In this document: positions 20,871 to 30,217 of the stretch, in pieces
How positions within the stretch are numbered: position 1 is the first letter of the stretch
Layout: every line of letters starts with the position of its first letter
DNA from: Mycoplasmopsis pulmonis
Lineage (GTDB): Bacteria > Bacillota_I > Bacilli_A > Mycoplasmatales > Metamycoplasmataceae
Assembly: GCF_900660575.1 (NCBI RefSeq)
Contig: NZ_LR215008.1
Span: 310,001-374,000 of the forward strand
Direction: 5' to 3'
Length of the DNA: 64,000 bases
Notes under the pieces: generated by a model
Database searches by the model: none
What the model was told of the DNA's origin: nothing
What the model saw: the letters and a program-made list of their open reading frames with translations, nothing else
Translations under genes and position numbers: made by a program

Positions 20871-22202
20871 AACAAAATATTATTAATTCTTTTGCTTGTT
20901 TCTAGTTTGTTTTTAACTCTTTTGATTGTGTAGAGTAAAATTACTATTCCATAGATTATAAAGAAGTAGTAAGTAGGCATGTTTGAAGCGCCATCAATTG
21001 TTTGATCATTGTTTAAAATCATTGCTGGAAGCAAGATAATTAAACTTCAAAAAACAAACATGATAAAGCAGTATATAAAAGCACTAACCATTTCAGCTAC
21101 ATGTTGTGACATTGATTTTTTGAAGTAGTTTAGAACTTTTTTAGCCCCTGCTAAAGTATTAGATTTAATGTGAAAATCTATTTGTTGAACATATGAGGCA
21201 ATAAGACCATTTGAAACACCTAATGCAGAGATTAATAAGAATGAATAAACTGTAGTGTTAATTGCATTTGAAACAGAAGGTGAAAGAGAATCTTTTAATA
21301 TTCCATCAATTGAACCTTGGTTGTGCAAAATTGCAGAAAGAGCAACAAGTGAGTAAAGTATAACAATTGTTATCATTCCAAATAAAACAACTTTTGGAAG
21401 AGTTTTTTCTGAATTTTTAACTCTTTTACCAATTGAACCAACTGAAATAAATGAATCATATGCAAATAAAACAGCAGGAAGAGCAGCTATTACATTTGCA
21501 AAGCTAAATTCACCTATTTTTTTAGTTTTATTTGGAACAAAAGCATTAGCTCCATCCTCTAAAGTGTGAGTGCTTACAAAGATTAGCCCAACTAATATAG
21601 TAGCAATTAGAGGTAAAAATTTTAAAATAGTTGTAATAACTTGAAAAACTCCAGAGGCCTTAATTGAAACAATGTTTAAAATGATAAAAATAAACGAAAT
21701 TACGGTTCCTAGAACTAAAGAGTGTCACATTTCCATTTTAATGTTTGCTCCTAGTAAATTCAATCAATGGAAAAATATTTCCGCTGTGAAAAAACCTAGG
21801 ATGATTTGGATAATACCACTATAAAAAAGGGTAAAGGAAATACTTACAAAATATCCAAATCTTTTGTCACCAACTTTGTGAGATCAGTTTCCAATTCCAG
21901 CTATTTTTGTGTTTTTCAAAAATGAAATTTCTGAAAAGTTTATAGCAGCTGCAAGTGAAATAATTCCACCAAAAACTCATGCTAATAGTCATGAAGTTCC
22001 ATTGTGTTCAACAGCTCTACCTACCGAGCCATTTTTAAAGAAAATACCTATTCCTACAACCGATCCTAGTAGCATAGAAAGAGCTACAAAGAAACCGACT
22101 TTTTTGAATGTTTTTTCACTCATAAAAAACCTTTCTTATTTAATAAATTACGTAATTAAATTTTTAAATTTTATAATTATAAAGAAAACTTTTTTCTTTA
22201 TT

Positions 22203-23093
22203 TTAGTTATTGATAATTCTTTGAAATTCCTCTGGCATTGGAATTTCAAAAGTTAATTCTTGATTGGTAATTGGGTGGACAAAAAATAATTTATATGCAT
22301 GAAGATATTGTCCATAATCACTAAAAGACTTTCCATATAAGGGATCGTTCCACACAGGATGTTTAAAATAATTTAGATGAACTCTAATTTGATGAGTTCT
22401 ACCTGTTTCTAGTTGACACTCAACTAATGAAAGAGGCTGTTTTTCATAATAGAATTGTTTTATTAAATAAACATGAGTAATGGCATTTTTTGAATTATTA
22501 TTTGTAATTTCCGTTTTTTTTCGATCTTTTTGAGAACGTCCAATTGGAAGGTTTAAATGAACAATTTTATTTTCAAAAAATCCTTCAACTATCGCAATAT
22601 AACTTCTTTTAATTTCATGATTTTTTAGCATCTTAGCTAGTAATTGATGAACTTGATTTGTTTTAGCAATTATTAAAAGTCCTGATGTGTCTTTGTCAAT
22701 TCTATGAACAATGCCAGGTCTTAAAAGTCCATTTTCATTTGAAAGATTCTTGAAGTGATAAATTAACCCATTTACCAAAGTTTGCGAATAATGCCCTGGA
22801 GCTGGATGTACCACTAGTCCTGAGGGCTTGTTAATGACAATTAAATGCTCATCTTCATAGACAATATCTAGATCCATTTTTTCAGGTTTTAAATCAATGG
22901 TTTTATCAATAACTTTAATAACTTCAATTTCAGCATCTGGCTTTAAAATGAAGTTTGGTTTTTGGATAACTTTACCATTGACAAAAACAGCTTTTTCTAG
23001 AATTAGACTTTTAATGTCATTTCTAGAAATGGCTGAATTATCACTGATGTATTTGTCTATTCTTTCTGAGTATTTGCTTGTCATCTTTAACAT
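22203..23093 (-). CDS. rluD: RluA-family 23S rRNA pseudouridine synthase
   Basis: Converts specific uridines of large-subunit rRNA to pseudouridine (296 aa). An N-terminal S4 RNA-binding domain (ERIDKYISDNSAISRNDIKSLI) precedes the catalytic domain with HRIDKDTSGLLIIAKT, whose Asp is the nucleophile, and later QLETGRTHQIRVHL. I chose the first ATG (MLKM) because TATAAT lies exactly 7 bases upstream, fitting a leaderless message. The RluD-type specificity is the usual one for this branch but is inferred. Confidence 0.9.
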   Translation of the reverse strand: MLKMTSKYSERIDKYISDNSAISRNDIKSLILEKAVFVNGKVIQKPNFILKPDAEIEVIKVIDKTIDLKPEKMDLDIVYEDEHLIVINKPSGLVVHPAPGHYSQTLVNGLIYHFKNLSNENGLLRPGIVHRIDKDTSGLLIIAKTNQVHQLLAKMLKNHEIKRSYIAIVEGFFENKIVHLNLPIGRSQKDRKKTEITNNNSKNAITHVYLIKQFYYEKQPLSLVECQLETGRTHQIRVHLNYFKHPVWNDPLYGKSFSDYGQYLHAYKLFFVHPITNQELTFEIPMPEEFQRIINN

Positions 23094-23100
23094 AAAAACA

Positions 23101-23106
23101 ATTATA
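23101..23106 (-). promoter_or_regulatory. Leaderless-type promoter of rluD
   Basis: Minus-strand TATAAT separated from the ATG by 7 bases, with no ribosome site in between. It supports the upstream of two candidate start codons. Confidence 0.5.
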
Positions 23107-23283
23107 TGTAAAAATTTTTTTATTGTATCAAAAAACTAAATTTATTTTTTAAATTTTTGAGTTTATTTTGTTAATTTTTTAATAGCTTTTAACTTTGAAA
23201 AAAATTATAAAACAAAGCTTTTTCAAAGCAAATTCTTTGGTAATTTTGTTTAAAAATCAAAAGACTTAGAAGTTGATATTAAG

Positions 23284-23289
23284 TATAAT
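23284..23289 (+). promoter_or_regulatory. Leaderless-type promoter of the 307-aa protein
   Basis: TATAAT followed after 8 bases by the ATG at 23298. No Shine-Dalgarno is present. Confidence 0.5.
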
Positions 23290-23297
23290 TAGATTCT

Positions 23298-24221
23298 ATG
23301 GATGAAAGACAAAAAAAGATTGATCAATTGTGATTTGACAAATTTAAATATCAAGAAAAAGTCTATGATTATGCAGATAATTTAATCATCAAAGATCAAT
23401 TTAATACAGCTAAAAAATATAGTTGAGGAGTTGATTATTTTGACATTGAAGACAAAGATCAAGTCTACATTGCTTCTCAAGAATTTATCACTAAAAGAGC
23501 AGGTAGAAAAAAATTTGAAGTTAATGGTTTAAACTTCGAGTTAATAGAGGATTTAAACACTAATTTTAGATTTGTCTCTGCCAATAAAATCATCAATTAT
23601 TTTGATCCTTTTAATGTCGATTTATATTTTCAAAATTTACTTGAATCTAAAGAGCAAAAAGAAGAGTTTTTATTTTTTGCTCTTTCAATAAAAAAGATGA
23701 AAGATGAGCCTCAACAAATCTTTAATAATTTTTTATATCAATACTTAAAAGATGAGTGCTTTGTTAATTTTTCAATCGAAGAATTAGGTGAGCAATACAT
23801 CTTAAAATTTATTTTTAAAAATAATAAAAATCAAAGCATTGTTAAATATTTTGACTTAGCTATTTTTTTAACTTCAATTATTCCACTTTTTGTTTATAGA
23901 CTAAGAAAGAAATTTAAGGATCTTTGATTAATTAATGAGTTTGTTAAAAAAGGAAAATACTTTAATTTTATTTTGTTTGAACTAAACAAAGAAAAAGATC
24001 CAGCTATTGTAGAAAACATTCAAGCTTCTAATTTAACTTATGCCTTTGAAAACACAATTTATTTAAATGAAAAATTTAAACAAAGTATAACTAGTCAAAA
24101 CAACAACTATACCCCTGAGCACTTTAGTGTATCTAAAGACATTGAAAATAAAGGAGTTTATGTTTTTAACTACCTTGATTCAAATGTAACAAAATATATT
24201 TCCAAAAAAATAAAAGAATAA
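23298..24221 (+). CDS. Conserved-looking hypothetical protein, 307 aa
   Basis: A frame containing several UGA Trp codons. The protein is rich in Lys, Asp, Phe and Tyr, lacks a signal peptide, and has one moderately hydrophobic segment (AIFLTSIIPLFVYRLRKK) around residues 195-213 that could be a membrane contact. The opening (MDERQKKIDQLWFDKFKYQ) looks helical. It stands alone between a divergent rluD and a convergent rnhC and ends at a strong terminator. I do not recognise the family. Confidence 0.75.
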
Positions 24222-24257
24222 AAAAGCACACTCAAAATCAAGTGTGCTTTTGTTTTT
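24222..24257. terminator. Bidirectional terminator between convergent genes
   Basis: A 12-bp stem (AAAAGCACACTC-type arm with AGTGTGCTTTT) and 8-base loop, with A residues on one side and U residues on the other. It serves the 307-aa protein gene on the plus strand and rnhC on the minus strand. Confidence 0.85.
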
Positions 24258-24260
24258 AAA

Positions 24261-24992
24261 TTAATCTTCTAATTTGAAATTTTTCATCATTTCATTCATA
24301 AGGATGGCTTTTTCTTTTTCATTTGAAGTGTTTTTTTCAATAAAATCGCGGCTAAATTGTTTTACAGCCTCACTAGCTCCTAAAGGAAGTTCTACTCCAT
24401 ATAAAGCATTATATTCTTTCATTTTATTGATTAAAAAATCTCTTGCCATAATTGAAGCAACAGCCACTGAAATGTGTTTTGACTCTGCTTGATAAGTTAA
24501 ATAAATTGGTTTGTTTATTTTTCTAAAACCAGCTCATTTCATGCTTGGGTCAAATCATTTTTCAAGATATCCCTTAATTGCATTTTCAGTTGAATATTGA
24601 TCAATTAAAACACAATCAAAATCATTTGTTTTAATTGTGAACTTTGCTTCTTTTAAAGCTTTTAAATGAACAAAGGTTTTGATCTCATTTGCATTATTTT
24701 TTTTAGTCATATTATTGTAACCTTTTGGTCCAATATGTGCAACTTTAAATTTAGCTAGTTCATTTTCTTTAATAATAGAGGCTAATTGTTGAATTTTTGA
24801 ATCAGAAAGTTTTTTTGAATCTTTAACTCCAAGGTCAATTAATTTTTGAACATTTTCTTCACTAACAACTGCAACTGCAGCTACTAATGGAGTAAAGTAA
24901 TCACCCACGCCAGTTTCATCGATTCCAAGAACTTTTTTGTTAGCAAGCTCTTGCTGAAGTTCATGGACATCTTGTATTTCTTTAATTTGCAT
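24261..24992 (-). CDS. rnhC: Ribonuclease HIII
   Basis: Cleaves the RNA strand of RNA-DNA hybrids (243 aa). The N-terminal catalytic signature is GIDETGVGDYFTPLV with the paired Asp-Glu of the active site; the GDYF form is typical of HIII rather than HII. Other acidic sites are seen in LIDLGVKDSKKLS and DCVLIDQY, and SVAVASIMARD follows. The usual N-terminal TBP-like substrate-binding domain of HIII is absent, making it shorter than classic RNase HIII. AAGGAAAG precedes the ATG, and the start overlaps the end of the HAD gene by 11 bases. Confidence 0.87.
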
Positions 24993-25905
24993 TTTCTTTC
25001 CTTTTTAGTCTATTTTTTTTATGTATTTCTAGCGACTTTTCAATTTCTGCTTGAGGATCTTCTAGGAGTTTTTTTAGATAAAGACCAACACCACCTTCTT
25101 CATTGGTTTTGTTTCATCTAACAGTTGATCATGATTTAATTTCAGGATCTGCATTTTTAACAGTAACTGAAATATTAGTTTTTTTAAACATCGGAACGTC
25201 ATTAAAACTATCTCCAATTGAAACAGTATTTTCTCATGGGATATCATAGTATCTTCTTAGTAAAGGAACAACTTTTCCTTTATTAACTCCAAGGCTAGTT
25301 ATGTCAAAAACTGAAGTTGATTCTTTACCTTTTGATCAATATGAAAACTCACCTAGATCACCATATTTTTTAGTCATAAATGATTGAAGCTCTACCGGAT
25401 CAGTTGTTTCTTTTACATCAAAGACAATTCCAGTTGGCTTAAGAGGAATTTTATTTAAATCAATTCCAACAACAAATTTTTCAGCATCTTTAAAACCAAA
25501 GATACTCTCTAAAACAGGGTCTCTTTTTTGAATTTGAACCCATCCTAGCCCTTCAATTGCTAAGTTAGTCATTTCTTTTTGGATTTTTTCATCACCAATT
25601 ATATAAAGCATTTCATTAAGATTTAAATAATGAATTGTTGGAACAAAGTTTTGATCACTTGGATTGTGAATTTGAGCTCCATTTTGATTTCCAACAATTG
25701 TATTTAAACCAAGTCTTTGATAGATTGTTTTGGTGCTTCGCCATGGCCTTCCAGTTAAAATACAAACATGGTGTCCTTGGTTTGAAGCTTCCTTTACTCA
25801 TTTAATTGTTTCTTCATGAATTTCGTTTGTAGATGATTTAGACAAAAGTGTTCCGTCTAAATCAACACATATTAGCAGCTTATCTTTTTGATTATTTTTT
25901 TTCAT
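24982..25905 (-). CDS. HAD-superfamily (Cof-type) phosphatase
   Basis: Cytoplasmic phosphatase of 307 aa. Motif I is ICVDLDGTLLS with the nucleophilic Asp, motif II ILTGRP, and motif IV SIGDSFNDVPMF; the Cof-type cap lies between. Family members act on sugar phosphates, flavin mononucleotide or similar metabolites, and the substrate is not evident here. It is translationally coupled to rnhC. AAGGAA lies 4 bases from the ATG. Confidence 0.9.
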
Positions 25906-25971
25906 CTAATTCCTTAATTATCATTGTTATATTGTTAAATTAATTCTTCTATTTTTGGCATCCATTATATA

Positions 25972-26460
25972 TTAAATGTCTAAAGTTTCAACATTTTTAA
26001 ATTCTACATTCATTTTATTGTTTGCTATGGTTAAAATTGCAAATGATTTTTGTGAGGAAAATCTAGGAAGTGATATTGATCCTGGATTAATTGCAATTTT
26101 GTCTTCATATTTAGTTAAAAGATTCATATGTGAGTGACCATAAATTAAAATATCAAAGCTTGAATTTTTCAAAACTTTTTCCATAAATTTTGAATTTATT
26201 AGTTGATTATATGAACCAATTAAATGACCATGTTCAAGATGAATTTTTTTGCCCATTATTTCAAAATCAAGGCTAGTTCTTGCTTGATCAAAATCATTGT
26301 TACCAGCTACAAAAAAGTCAAAATACTTTTGCATTAAATCATATGATAGCAAATGATCTCCTGCACTAATTGCATAGTCATAACTTTGACTTTTTAGTAT
26401 TTTTTCTAAAGTCTTTAGATCTCCGTGGATATCCGAAATTATTAATATTGTTGTTTTCAT
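25972..26460 (-). CDS. YfcE/MJ0936-type metallophosphoesterase
   Basis: Calcineurin-like phosphodiesterase of 162 aa with the metal-binding blocks in order: ISDIHGD, SAGDHL, AGNNDFD, LEHGH and YGHSH. All ligands of the two-metal site are present except that the second block reads GDH where GDxxD is commoner. Small stand-alone members hydrolyse phosphodiesters in vitro; the physiological substrate is unknown. AGGAAAG precedes the start. Confidence 0.88.
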   Translation of the reverse strand: MKTTILIISDIHGDLKTLEKILKSQSYDYAISAGDHLLSYDLMQKYFDFFVAGNNDFDQARTSLDFEIMGKKIHLEHGHLIGSYNQLINSKFMEKVLKNSSFDILIYGHSHMNLLTKYEDKIAINPGSISLPRFSSQKSFAILTIANNKMNVEFKNVETLDI

Positions 26461-26518
26461 AATTCAACTTTCCTAAAAAATTTATTTACAATAAATAAAT
26501 CTTTCTAGTTATATTATT

Positions 26519-26524
26519 TATAAT
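26519..26524 (+). promoter_or_regulatory. Leaderless-type promoter of the trmL operon
   Basis: TATAAT followed by 9 bases and then the trmL ATG, with no ribosome site. It would drive the overlapping chain from trmL to hslO. Confidence 0.5.
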
Positions 26525-26533
26525 ACAACAATT

Positions 26534-27058
26534 ATGATTAATATTGTATTATATCAACCTGAAATTCCACCAAATACAGGAAATATTATTAGAACTTGCT
26601 TTGCAACTAGCTCAAAATTACACATTATTAAACCAATTGCCTTTGATTTAAACCCTAGATTTTTAAAAAGATCTGCAGCTGGCCACCTTTTAAGTGAAAT
26701 TCAACATGAAGTTCATGATTCATACAATGATTTTTTAGCAAAGTATCAAAATGAAAATATTTTTTATATTACTCGCTATTCACAAAAAAGCTATTCAGAT
26801 ATTGATTTTAAGTTAGAAACTTTTGATGGTAAAAAAGACATCTTTTTTGTTTTTGGAACTGAGTCAACTGGAATACCAAAAAAAATACTTTCTCAAAACA
26901 TTGACAAAACTCTAAGAATACCAATGGCCCCTGAAAATCGCTCTTTAAATTTAGCCAATTCTGTAGTGGTAATTATTTATGAGTGTCTAAGACAACTTGA
27001 CTTTCCAAATCTTTCAAAATATGAAATTCAAAAAGGAAAAAACTTTTTAAATGAATAA
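26534..27058 (+). CDS. trmL: tRNA (cytidine/uridine-34 2'-O)-methyltransferase TrmL
   Basis: SPOUT-class methyltransferase of 174 aa that methylates the wobble ribose of tRNA-Leu. Features: PEIPPNTGNIIRTCFAT at the N-terminus, HIIKPIAFDL, and the knotted cofactor region FVFGTESTGIP ... RIPMAPENRSLNLANSV, which is diagnostic of TrmL. First gene of an operon in which each gene overlaps the next; it overlaps the following methylase by 8 bases. Confidence 0.93.
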   Translation: MINIVLYQPEIPPNTGNIIRTCFATSSKLHIIKPIAFDLNPRFLKRSAAGHLLSEIQHEVHDSYNDFLAKYQNENIFYITRYSQKSYSDIDFKLETFDGKKDIFFVFGTESTGIPKKILSQNIDKTLRIPMAPENRSLNLANSVVVIIYECLRQLDFPNLSKYEIQKGKNFLNE

Positions 27059-27803
27059 AGTTATTTCTTCAAAAGAAAATGAAAAAATCAAGCATCTTAA
27101 AAAACTTCAAAATAAAAAATATCGACAAAAATTTAATGAATTTTTAATTGAAGGAGATCACTTAATTGATGAGGCTTTGAAAAATAATTTTGAATGTCAA
27201 ATTTATTCAACTAAACCAAATGAAAAACATGATTTTTTAATAACAAAAGAAGTTTTAAAACATGTTTCTCTTCTAGTTAATTCAGAGCAAAAAATTGCTA
27301 AAGTAAAAATCAAAGAAACCAGCAATGATTTTTTAAACATTGATCAAAAAAGTAATATTTTATTTTTAAATAATTTACAAGATCCAACTAACATAGGTAC
27401 ACTTTTAAGATCAGCTCTTTCTTTTAATTTTAAAAACATTATTTATGATAATTTGGATATTTATAATCCAAAAATAATAAGAGCAAGTCAAGGAGCAATT
27501 TTTGCTTTAAATTTTTTTAAATCAAAAAATCACCAAAAAACTCTAAAATATCTACAAGAAAAAAACTATGAAATAATTGGAACTTTCTTGCATAGTGATT
27601 CAACTAATTTATATCAAAATAGCTTTGATAAAAAAATAGTTTTAATCTTAGGAAATGAAGGCTTAGGAATTGAAAAAGAAATTTTAACTTTAATTGATAA
27701 AAATGTGATTGTACCTATCAACTTTGAATCTTTAAATGTAGCCATTGCAGGTTCAATCATCATGTCATATGTTGAAAATAAAGGGAGCAAAAATGAAGCT
27801 TAG
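27051..27803 (+). CDS. SpoU/TrmH-family RNA 2'-O-methyltransferase
   Basis: A 250-aa methylase with an N-terminal substrate-binding domain (KYRQKFNEFLIEGDHLIDEAL) and a C-terminal SPOUT knot (LNNLQDPTNIGTLLRSALSF, VLILGNEGLGI, VPINFESLNVAIAGSI). It resembles the rRNA methylases of the RlmB/TsnR group that act on 23S rRNA; the precise site is not predictable. Its end overlaps the next gene by 11 bases. Confidence 0.9.
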   Translation: MNKVISSKENEKIKHLKKLQNKKYRQKFNEFLIEGDHLIDEALKNNFECQIYSTKPNEKHDFLITKEVLKHVSLLVNSEQKIAKVKIKETSNDFLNIDQKSNILFLNNLQDPTNIGTLLRSALSFNFKNIIYDNLDIYNPKIIRASQGAIFALNFFKSKNHQKTLKYLQEKNYEIIGTFLHSDSTNLYQNSFDKKIVLILGNEGLGIEKEILTLIDKNVIVPINFESLNVAIAGSIIMSYVENKGSKNEA

Positions 27804-28065
27804 TGATTTTGAAAATTTAATTAAAAAAATTACAGATAATAAATTTACAACACAAATAAATGGCTATAATGCAAGTGAAGTTGATGCTTTTATAGATTTA
27901 ATAACAAAAGAGATCTACAAATTTTTAACAAACCATCTAGAGCAAGAAAAGAAAATTAAGGATTTAGAACAAAAGATAAATTCAAAAACAATATCACTTT
28001 TTAGCTGTCAAGAAAAACTAACTGTTTTTGAAGGAATAAAAAATGAACAGCAAAAAAAACAATAA
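27793..28065 (+). CDS. Small DivIVA/GpsB-like coiled-coil protein
   Basis: A 90-aa protein whose N-terminal third (FTTQINGYNASEVDAFIDLI) matches the DivIVA/GpsB membrane-binding motif, the F...GY...EVD.F pattern, followed by a heptad-rich helix (LEQEKKIKDLEQKI). In walled bacteria such proteins organise division and growth sites; this cell has no wall, so a role in polarity or chromosome handling is open. The ATG at 27793 has AGGGAG 5 bases upstream. It overlaps the genes on both sides. Confidence 0.65.
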   Translation: MKLSDFENLIKKITDNKFTTQINGYNASEVDAFIDLITKEIYKFLTNHLEQEKKIKDLEQKINSKTISLFSCQEKLTVFEGIKNEQQKKQ

Positions 28066-28918
28066 TGAAAATGATAATTTAAATGAAATAAAGATAAATT
28101 GATTTCCAGGTCACATGGCCAAGGGAATGAGGGAAATTGAAGAAAAAGCTGTTGTAGCTGATCTTTTTGTGATTTTACTTGATGTAAGAGCGCCACTGAG
28201 CTGCTACAATAAATCATTTGATAAAATAGCACCTAATAAACCAAGACTTTTTGTTTTTTCTAAAATTGATCTAGGAGACAAAGATAAATATAATAAAATT
28301 AAAGAACATTTTGGTTCAGATAAAAATGTAGTTTTTGTTGATTTAAAAAAACCTCAAAGTCGCCAAATAATTTTGAAAAAAATTGACTATCTTTTAAAAG
28401 AAAAAGTTTTACAAGAACAAAAAAAAGGATTAAACAAACCTAGACTAAGAGTTTTTGTTTTGGGAGTTCCAAATACTGGAAAAAGTACGTTTATAAATCT
28501 TCTTTTAAAAGAGAAAAAAGTTAAAGTTGGGAACATGCCAGGAATCACAAGAGGGCAACAATGAATCAAAGTTGATAACATCTTATTGTTAGACACTCCA
28601 GGGATTTTATGACCCAATTTAGATGATCAAGATGTTGCTATTAAACTCTCAATTATTGGTTCAATAAGATCAGAGATCATCCCTAGTGATTTTCTCTTTA
28701 AAAACACTTATAAAATCATCTCTAAAAACTATCCTGAAATTTTAACAAATATGAATCTTTTTTCTTCGAACGATGAAAACAAGATTCATGAAAATTTATT
28801 AAAAATTGCAGAGCAAAAAAACATGTTTATTAAAAATGGTGAATATGATTTAGAAAGAGCTAGAAAGTGATTTTATAATTTCATAAAAAATTCAAAAGGA
28901 CTAACTTATGATTTCTAA
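28043..28918 (+). CDS. rbgA: Ribosome biogenesis GTPase RbgA (YlqF)
   Basis: Circularly permuted GTPase (291 aa) needed for late 50S subunit assembly. Motifs appear in permuted order: G4 FSKIDLGD first, then G1 GVPNTGKST (141-149), then G3 DTPGIL. The N-terminal NWFPGHMAKGMREI is the RbgA hallmark. The C-terminal ANTAR-like region ends with ARKWFYNFIKNSKG. AAGGA lies 7 bases before the ATG. It overlaps the DivIVA-like gene by 23 bases and the Hsp33 gene by 11. Confidence 0.95.
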
Positions 28919-29777
28919 AAATGAAAAAAGTTATACAAAAATTTTAATTAAAAATAACATTAGAATTTTTCTTTCAGACTACACAAAAGTTGCAAATGAA
29001 ATTCTTTTAAAAAAACAAACATCTTTTATTTCAAAAGTTATTTTATCTTCAGCAATTGCAACTTTTGGTTCACTTGGCTTTATCCTTACAAAAGATGGTG
29101 AAGTTAAAATTAGTTATGTCTCAAAACAACTAGGAAGTGTAATTGATGTAATAGGAACTTTTGATGGTAAATTAAGAGCAAAAATGTTGAATAATCAAAT
29201 TCAAGATGAAGATAATTTTTCAGAGGATTTTTTATCTAAAAGCATTGATTTATCGAACATTTATTTAACTCCTTATATTGGTGAAGATGCAAAGTTAATT
29301 GTAAATGTCAAAGATAAAATTTCAAATTATAATTCTCAAGTTGATGTTTTTAAAGCTGATATGATTAGTGATTTAAATTATTTTTTTTATCAATCATTTC
29401 AAATTCATAGTGCCATTAAAAAATCAATAAAATTTGATGAAAAAAATAACTTGACAAAAGCTACATCAATCATCATGCAACTTCTTCCTAATCACAAAGA
29501 AGAAGACATAATTTTCATTGAAAAATTTTGAAAAGAAAATAATTTTAATGATATGTCAATAGAAGAGGTTGAAAACAAACTAGAGGCTAATTTGTTAGAA
29601 ACAAAAGAAGTAACTTTTGTTTTTGAGTGTTCATATGAAAAAGTAGTTAATATGCTTAGTTCTTTATCTAAAGAAAATAAAAAATATCTTTTTGAAAATA
29701 AGGATGAAAACATAGAAGTTAATTGTCCATTTTGTGAAAGTAAATATTTGATTGAAAAAAAGATAATTGAAAAATAA
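28908..29777 (+). CDS. hslO: Hsp33-family redox chaperone with incomplete cysteine switch
   Basis: Cytoplasmic holdase of 289 aa. In canonical Hsp33 four cysteines (CxC and CxxC) bind zinc when reduced and release it on oxidation to activate the chaperone. Here the C-terminal CPFC (Cys273 and Cys276) is present, but the first pair is reduced to a single Cys241 (VFECS), with Phe239 where the first cysteine should be. The core domain (LSSAIATFGSLGFILTKDGEVKIS...) and its length are otherwise normal. Last gene of the operon begun by trmL. Confidence 0.85.
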
Positions 29778-29816
29778 AAAATAAAACCTATTTTTACCCA
29801 TTAAATAAATACTCTA

Positions 29817-29887
29817 TATAATACATAATGAACATTAGGATTGGTTAGAACATTTAATGGTGCTGAATACCTAAGGAGGTATTTTCT
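29817..29887 (+). promoter_or_regulatory. Promoter and structured leader of the interrupted repeat protein
   Basis: TATAAT at 29817-29822 predicts a start near 29829. The leader ends in an 8-base Shine-Dalgarno AAGGAGGT (29873-29880), 7 bases before a TTG start. A perfect 7-bp hairpin (AATACCT 29866-29872, AGGTATT 29877-29883) buries half of that site. A five-codon mini-frame ATG-GTG-CTG-AAT-ACC-TAA (29857-29874) ends within the Shine-Dalgarno, so ribosomes on it would open the hairpin. Confidence 0.5.
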
Positions 29888-30217
29888 TTGAAGAAAAAAA
29901 CTAAATTGTTTATTTTGTCAGTTCCAATAGTTGCAACTGCTGTAGCTGCAACTTCTATTGTTGTTTCCTTAGTTCATAAAAACAAAGTTAGAGATGAAAA
30001 TATTAGAAAACAATTAAATGAACTTGCCATAGACCAAAAATTTTCAATCCTACTAAAAAATGACTTAGAAAATAAAACTCTAAGTGATTTAATAAATGAA
30101 TACAAAGCTTTAGGTGATAAGGAAATTTCATTTAATTCTTTTATGCTTAGCAAAGTTATTTTAAGACCAGAACTTGAAGAAGGTGTTGAAGTTGAGTATT
30201 TTTTAAAAGATGATGAT

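Larger units (their letters stand above)
19267..22123 (-). pseudogene. APC family amino-acid permease interrupted by an IS3-type element
   Basis: The intact form would be 521 aa: the N-terminal part (MSEKTFKKVGFFVALSMLLG, then VGIGIFF) is the first helix and substrate loop of an APC-superfamily amino-acid transporter, and at least eleven helices follow. The IS inserted at 19580-20867 cuts the frame near residue 420. Removing the IS and one copy of TAG rejoins NNILFYTAAFF in frame exactly. As it stands, translation from ATG 22123 ends at 20846 inside the IS after about five foreign residues (425 aa), losing roughly the last 100 residues and two to three helices. GAAAGG precedes the start. Probably inactive at present. 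Confidence 0.88.
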
